64,000 bases of DNA from Hemileia vastatrix (taxonomy: Eukaryota > Basidiomycota > Pucciniomycetes > Pucciniales > Zaghouaniaceae): positions 31,890,501-31,954,500 of the forward strand of contig JASXTE010000009.1 of the NCBI GenBank assembly GCA_030280995.1. The letters run 5' to 3'. The position numbers and the translations under genes are program-made. A model generated the notes under the pieces. It made no database searches. It was not told the origin of the DNA and saw only the letters and a list, made by a program, of their open reading frames with translations. Shown in pieces: positions 58,641-64,000 of the stretch. How positions within the stretch are numbered: the stretch's first letter is position 1; each line of letters opens with the position of its first letter.

Positions 58641-59843
58641 AACAAATAATAAAAATAATTTCAGAATTTTTTTTTTTTTGATGGTCTACTGATATACTAA
58701 AATAAAAAATTAATAAATAAAATGATATGAAATAACATAAATGAAATAAAATAAAATATAAAAAATAATACAAATGGTATCCCCCAGCCAATTGATGAGC
58801 TGATCCCCTGATACCTTACCCACATCCAAGTGCACCTTGATGTGGATACACAATTAAATCTTTTAAATGATTAACAGAAAAAAAACAAAAATTTAGAAAT
58901 TCAGAAGATAACAAAAAATAATGAAACACAGAAACACATGAAATAAATAATATATAAAAATAAAATAGCATTGCCCGGCCAATTGATGAGCCTTTCCCCA
59001 CCAATGCTTGCCCACATCCAGGTGACCCTGATGTGGTAACACCCTATATTTTTGATTTTATAATTTTAACAACCCCCATAAAAAAATTAAAAGAAAAAAA
59101 GAGAAAAAAAGAAAATAATCTAAAACTAATATCTAGCAAAAACATAACTGCCAAATCAAAGAAAGTCCAGCTCCATAGATGGTCCAATAAGGGAAAGTCC
59201 GGTCCATAGAAATGATCTCTGGGTGGGCTCCCTCCAATAAGTAAAAATGATGGGAGACCACCAGTGATCCACCACCAATCTGAAAGAACCAAAGATAAAG
59301 AAGCCAGTCCCAAACCAGTTTAAAGTCATAGCAGACTTAAAACCTGAATAATAAACAACAGAACTAGAATTCAACTAGGAAAAACAAAAGACTTGAGACA
59401 GACATTCTGGGGTAACTGTTCTACAGAGCAGCCAGCTCATCAGTTACACCCACACTTGCCAAAATAAAATCTAGAAGCCCCCCTGGGTACCTTCTAACAA
59501 AAACACAACATCCAACACAAAAAACCAAAACCAATAAGAGTGAAGAGTCCGGCACTTGAAAACCAAAGGAAATACCAGTATAAAGTCATAGAGGACTAAA
59601 ACCTGTGAAAATAAACCAATACTAGGGTTCAACCAAATTAAGAGAAAGGGTTGGAAACAGACAATCTGGGGTAACTGTTGATAGAGCTGCCAGCCCATCA
59701 GTCACCCCTACACTTGCCAAGATCAAATCTAGAAGCCCCACCCATGGGTACCCTCTAACAAAAATTCCAACAAACAGATGCATAGCATCACCACAAAAAA
59801 ACCAAAATTAAAGAATGGTCCGTAGTTTATCCTCATTGCGGAG
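58641..59843 (-). repeat. Gypsy-3 3' region: probable LTR with duplicated modules
   Basis: On the minus strand this follows the Gypsy-3 pol stop. Two tandem copies of a ~190-bp module (59572-59766, 59317-59510) each contain CCAGTWTAAAGTCATAG, GGGGTAACTGT, AGAGC(A/T)GCCAGC and ACACTTGCCAA; a third is at 56529. The likely LTR start is TGATGGGCTGGC near 59700, after the purine run GGGGTGAC. Further on, CCCACATCCA(A/G)GTG...TTGATGTGG blocks near 58800-58850 and 58985-59035 match 31975 in Gypsy-1. 58660-58770 is low-complexity AT. The far LTR border is not visible, and the other LTR lies outside the window. Confidence 0.55.
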
Positions 59844-61289
59844 TCAATCTTCTTCATACCTAGTGCCTCTGGGATAAAACCTCTTCACTTGGTCTGCAGC
59901 CACCCTCTTTTTCAAGACTGCACCATCCAACTCTTCCAAAACATGAGAACCTCCAGACACCTGAGATCTGACTCTGTAAGGTCCATTCTATCTGTCAGCA
60001 AACATTTTGCCCCACTGACTCTCCAAACTTCTATTATACACCAAAACCAAACAACCAGGTTTTAAGGGATTCCTGAGTCTATGAGCCAACTTCTTGTCCC
60101 AGTACCTGACTGATTGATTCCTAATCTTCATCATTCTAGAGTACGCCTTCTCTTGACATTCCTCTCTACATTCAAACTGTTGCATCCTGGCACAGAGCAA
60201 ATCTTCTGTTGAGTGCACGTCATCCCAATCAATTCAAAGATAAGAGACAGCTTCCAAGTCCACTGGTAGAGCGTCTTTCTGACCAAACATTAACTCATAA
60301 GGAGAATAGCCAGTTTTCCTCTTCACAGTGACCCTATCCGCAAATAAAACCAAGGGTAAATAATGCCTCCACTTTTCGGCACTATCTCCACACATCTTCA
60401 CCAAAGCATTCTTGATAACTTGATGGCCTCTTTCAACCATGCCTTCAGCTTCAGGATAATACGGTGTAGCCACTCTAACCCTAGAACCAACACTAGCCGC
60501 AGCTTCTTTAAATTTGGCACCAAACTCTGGCCCGCCATCAACAGTGACCAACTTCATCAACCCATACCTATAAATCCACTCTTTCTTCAAAAACTCTGCC
60601 ACATTCTTGGCAGTCAAATTAACCAGAGGCACTGCCTCAACCCATCCAGACAAATCATCCCTAGCAACAATCAAGTATTTATACCTGCCCTCTTTAATAT
60701 GGACAGCATCCAGACTGACCCTTCCAAACACAGTTGATTCACCAGTAGCACGGCCCACCTCTTTAGGTTTCAAATGACTTCTTCTTTGACATTCTTCACA
60801 AGATTGAACCCAACCCTGCACAGCCGGCCACCAAAATATGTCTGCCACTCTTCTATAAGTCTCCCCAAAGCCCCTATGACCAAGGTCTTCATGCAAAGAC
60901 TTCAAAACCAATTCTTGACCCTTCTTCTGAGTCACCACCACTTGAGGATTAGGATGTCTCCTTCTCATCAAGCGCCTTCCTGACACATAAAATCCAGGAC
61001 TCTTCTTCTTGATTGCCAACCAAGTATCATCATCACAACTATCTGGCCTCTCCAAGGTCAACAGATATTCCACCAAAATAAAATAAAACCCAGATTGACC
61101 CCAGGTCTCATCTTCAAAATCCAACAAAACAACATGCAAGGGTACAACTCTGTCATCAAAATCACCAGTGTGAACATGAGCCAATTGAGCAGCCCAACCA
61201 GGACACCAATCCTTAAATTTTGGCACATCCTTCTCTTTCCACTGAACCTTGTGAGAATTCAGTTCACCAACAAAAACACCCTTTTCCAA
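59844..61289 (-). pseudogene. Gypsy-3 integrase
   Basis: The best integrase here. Entry EKGVFVGELNSHKVQ, then DEVWGQ-type block (DETWGQSGFYFILVEYLLTL), zinc domain SLHEDLGHRGFGETYRRVAD with SCEECQRRS, and core SLDAVHIKEGRYKYLIVARD (Asp), VTVDGGPEFGAKFKEA (Asp) and YYPEAEGMVERGHQVIKNAL (Glu). All DDE and HHCC residues are present. A TGA at 60234 (after LEAVSYL) and a TAG near 59986 (MFADR then NGPY) are the only breaks before the end VKRFYPRGTRYEED, TGA 59844-59846. Integrase inserts the DNA copy into host chromatin. No chromodomain is visible at the C-terminus. It served as the reference for reading the Gypsy-1 and Gypsy-2 integrases. Confidence 0.92.
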
Positions 61290-62473
61290 TTTTGAGCTGT
61301 CCCAAACAACAACTCCATCTTCATCAACAAAAACATCCTGATCACCAGAATCAAGATCAGATCCAGCCAGTTGAACCTCTTGGGGGAGGTCAGAACAATC
61401 ATCCAGTTTAGCCTCATGGGGGAGGAAAGAAAAGCTTCAGCACCCTTTATGCTGGCCCTAATCACTGGAACATCTTCGTCAAACTCTTCAGAATCAGAAT
61501 CCTCATCTGTAGGTGGCCTCCTTGATAACCCATCAGGCATAGTAAAAGTTTTACCTGGTTTGTGTACCAGGTCAAAAGAAAAATGTTGAATAAATGCCAC
61601 CCACCTAGTCATTGGAGCATTTGTAAGACTAGGTGTATTGATCATCTGAACCAAAGATTTTGCATCCACCTGAAGCTCAAAATGCTGCCCCCACAAAACC
61701 GTCTGTAGCTTCTTTAAAATTTTAGCTATGCCACACAATTCCAACTTAGGTTGAGAATACCTAGATTCCACCTCATTAAACACCACAGACTCATACCTTA
61801 CCGGCCTGACCCTCCCAGTCTTATCCTCCTGAGACAAAACGGCACCAGCAGCAATATAGCTTGAGTCCACTTCCAGATAAATCTTTCCAGCACCAACACC
61901 ATAATCCAACTTGTGAAGAATTATATCTTCACCAACAACCTTTTTCAGCTTCTGAAAAGCCTCTTCACACTCTTCAGTCCATTCCCAATCTGCATCTTTT
62001 CTGGTCAACCTTCTTAAAGGTGAAGCCAACAAAGAAAAATCCTTAATAAAAATCCTGACATATACACATACACCCAAAAATCCCCTGACTTCAGTAGTAT
62101 TTTTAGGCCTTGGCCATGACTGGATTTTATTAATCTTCTTCTTTGCCATAATCCTTCCCTCTTTACATACCACATGACCCAGAATTTCCAAAGCAGGAAC
62201 ACAACAACAGAATTTTGACCCTGAAATGGTCAAACCAGCCTCTTCAATCCTGAACAACACTCTCTCTAGAGTTATTGCATATTCCCACACAAACCTCCTT
62301 ATGCCAGGGTTCTTTGCTAACACCTCATTACCATAATCAGTGGATGGTCCTTTAATTCCACCATCATCAATAAAAATACCAGCATGAGTAGGAACCTCAT
62401 CCTGAAAAATGCAAGCCATCTGTGCTTGATAAACTTCCACTGAATTATTTGCTCCTTGAGGCAACCTAGTGAG
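61290..62473 (-). pseudogene. Gypsy-3 reverse transcriptase (C-terminal), RNase H and linker
   Basis: Follows the RT N-terminus after a single TAG (near 62471, between FETPLGRF and LTRLPQG). Active site AGIFIDDGGIKGPSTDYGN, thumb RVLFRIEEAGLTISGSKFCC and EILGHVVCKEGRIMAKKKIN, then RNase H: IYLEVDSSYIAAGAVLSQED, ESRYSQPKLELCGIAKILKK and the terminal LVHKPGKTFTMPDGLSRRPP. The acidic linker DEDSDSEEFDED follows. Near 61420 a run of five C appears to have lost one base. Restoring the frame there gives PHEAKLDDCSD and VDEDGVVVWDSSKL, leading straight into integrase. Apart from the TAG and this shift the domain is intact. Confidence 0.92.
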
Positions 62474-63958
62474 CTAAAATCTTCCCAAAGGAGTCTCAAA
62501 AGTTGTGAGAGGCCTTGAATCCGTATGTAGTTCCCTCTCATCATAACCAACCAATATATCACCCAAACCATAACACACCCTTCCAGCAAAAGCTTCAACA
62601 AAATCCTCTGCACTTGGCGGCATACCAGCGTCCTTGATAGTGACTCTGTTCAAGACTCTAAGATCATGAACCACCCGCAACTTTCCATTCTGCTTCTTAA
62701 CACAGAACACCGTACTTGAGTAACTGGATGTTGATTGTTCATATAACCCAGTTCTGACTCTTTCCCTAACAATCTCTACAAAATCCTCTCTGATAGCGGC
62801 TGGAATAGGAATAGGTTTGATTTGCCAAGGTTCATGACAAACCACAGGAATCAAGTAAGGTTCCCCATAAGAGTGCTTCAATACACCCCTTTCCTCCTCA
62901 ACAAACGCCACAGCTTTTTCCCTTAGAACGATAACGTGCAACAACAACTTCTTTTCTTCCTCAGACAACCACCCATCAGGACCAAAATTAACAACTTTCA
63001 ACCTTTCCACAGTCACCCTAGCCGTCTCTACAAATTCTGGAGGATTCTTCACCAAAGGAGTGCAGTACGGATCTCTTGACAAAGGAGGTCTCTTCAAGGG
63101 CGGATTCAAGCCCACAGGCCTAATCTTCTGCGCTACCTTCTTATACTTTTCCGCTCCACCTTCAACTTGAGGGATCTTCAGTAAATCTTCACCACCAGAC
63201 CTGGAACAAAAACCAAGGGTTTCCCCATTGCTCACATGTGTGGCCAAGGTAATGTTTTTGAAAGGTGTAGAAGAAACCCTAGCGGTGCACAATTGGGAGG
63301 ACTTACTTTTAGACCCCAATCTCACCACTCCAAAACTTTTCCGCAATTCCACATCTTCATCCTCACTTCCAACTTCCAAATCTTCAAATCTTGATTCATC
63401 TTCTGAATCACATCTTCTAAAATTTTGCAGTTTATCCTCATGCTGGCGGTCCAAAAATTGTTCTTGATGATCTTCTTTCTTCATAATTTTCTGCAGTTTA
63501 ACCTCATGCTGGAGGCCCAAAAATAGATCTTGACAATCTTCACAAAAATATTTTGCATCTTCTTTCTTCATTATCTTCAGATTTTTTTCTTGATTTTCAT
63601 GAATTATCTTGAAATTTTTATCTTCTTTTCTTGAGTTTTCTTCTGTCCTACAAAAATAACCAGGGGTTTCCCTAATGCTCACAGGTGTGGCCCAGGTAAT
63701 GTTTTTGAAAGGTGTAGAAGAAACCCTAGCGGTGCACAATTGGGAGGACTTACTTTTAGACCCCAATCTCACCGCCCCAAAGCTTTTCCGCATATCTTTC
63801 AATAAAGATATATAACCAATCTTCTTCTTTAAACTTGAATTAAAAATAATTAAGAATCTTGAGACAGAACAGAGACTTGATAAAAAACTTGATGAATACT
63901 TGCAGAGAAGAGAAACATTAAAAAGAGAAAGTTGAAAATCCACTTGGTATATCTCCAA
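62474..63958 (-). pseudogene. Gypsy-3 pol N-terminus: linker with internal duplication and RT fingers/palm
   Basis: A 1.5-kb open stretch ending at the TAG near 62471. The C-terminal two thirds is RT: PPEFVETARVTVERLKVVNF, SEEEKKLLLHVIVLREKAVA, PIPAAIREDFVEIVRERVRT, LYEQSTSSYSSTVFCVKKQN and LRVVHDLRVLNRVTIKDAGM. The N-terminal part contains the same ~45-residue block twice (KSFGAVRLGSKSKSSQLC... and KSFGVVRLGSKSKSSQLC...), separated by a Lys/Glu-rich spacer with LQHEVKLQK and RQHEDKLQN. The protease expected upstream is not in view. The first ~55 residues are hydrophobic and unlike Gypsy-2, perhaps not genuinely translated. The 5' end lies beyond the window. Confidence 0.85.
63247..63773 (-). 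repeat. direct duplication inside Gypsy-3 pol (80 bp identical core)
   Basis: The 80 bases from AGGTAATGTTTTTGAAAGGT to CCCCAATCTCACC are identical at 63247-63326 and 63694-63773. The similarity extends outward with mismatches to roughly 63209-63345 and 63659-63793. Offset is 447 bases (149 codons), so the frame is kept. Identity implies a recent duplication, in contrast with the older stop codons. Confidence 0.92.
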
Positions 63959-64000
63959 GGGAGCTGACCTACTACAACCTGGTATTTCCTCATCTCGGGG

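Noticed and set aside
60363..60737. 124-residue plus-strand frame opposite Gypsy-3 integrase
   Set aside because: Antisense shadow of a well-supported integrase domain.

Overview
The window looks like transposon-dominated nuclear DNA from a basidiomycete fungus. A large repeat-rich genome such as a rust (Pucciniales) is my best guess, not a demonstrated identity. The reasons are strong AT bias, 54-120 bp GT-AG introns, a fungal TNP2 (CACTA/Plavaka-type) transposase, and Ty3 reverse transcriptases with an FIDDxxxKGP active site, a variant I associate with basidiomycetes. I see no clear host housekeeping gene, rRNA or tRNA. Nearly every reading frame belongs to a mobile element, and most carry stops.

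Layout. (1) 1-1713 and 30362-31220 are two halves of one Ty3 element (Gypsy-1, + strand). (2) Between them sits a 28.6-kb DNA element, 1714-30358, with 42-bp terminal inverted repeats beginning CACCA and a 3-bp ATT target duplication. It splits the integrase reading frame of Gypsy-1 exactly. Inside are a TNP2 transposase (24853-21507), a five-exon SNF2-family helicase (29459-27030) and three multi-exon genes I do not recognise (14831-13012, 21082-19392, and 25960-27025 on +). It also holds a hairpin cluster (9553-10026) and a 2.5-kb array of 38-bp palindromes (16133-18664). A PIF/Harbinger element (4686-7861) and an LTR-like repeat (10439-11863) are nested in it. (3) 31221-36340 holds the Gypsy-1 3' region, a small spliced minus-strand reading frame and a second copy of the LTR-like repeat, itself interrupted by a solo LTR (34538-35821). 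(4) 36341-40748 is a decayed Ty1/copia element (minus). (5) 44195-47380 is a decayed Ty3 gag-pol fragment (+). (6) 48815-54620 is Gypsy-2 (+), nearly complete but broken. (7) 55739-58640 holds two related plus-strand reading frames with Zn2Cys6-type cysteine spacing, each followed by the same 3' repeat module. (8) 59844-64000 is Gypsy-3 (minus), the best-preserved retroelement, running off the window.

How the parts relate. The most unusual object is the 28.6-kb element: a cut-and-paste transposon that appears to carry a SNF2 remodeller and three unknown genes. Spliced models built by hand keep phase across every intron of the SNF2 gene (711 codons) and of the 13-14.8 kb gene (490 codons). Both were therefore real spliced genes before decay. 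Nearly every premature stop in the element is one C-to-T step from CGA, CAA or CAG, which suggests RIP-like or methylation-linked decay.
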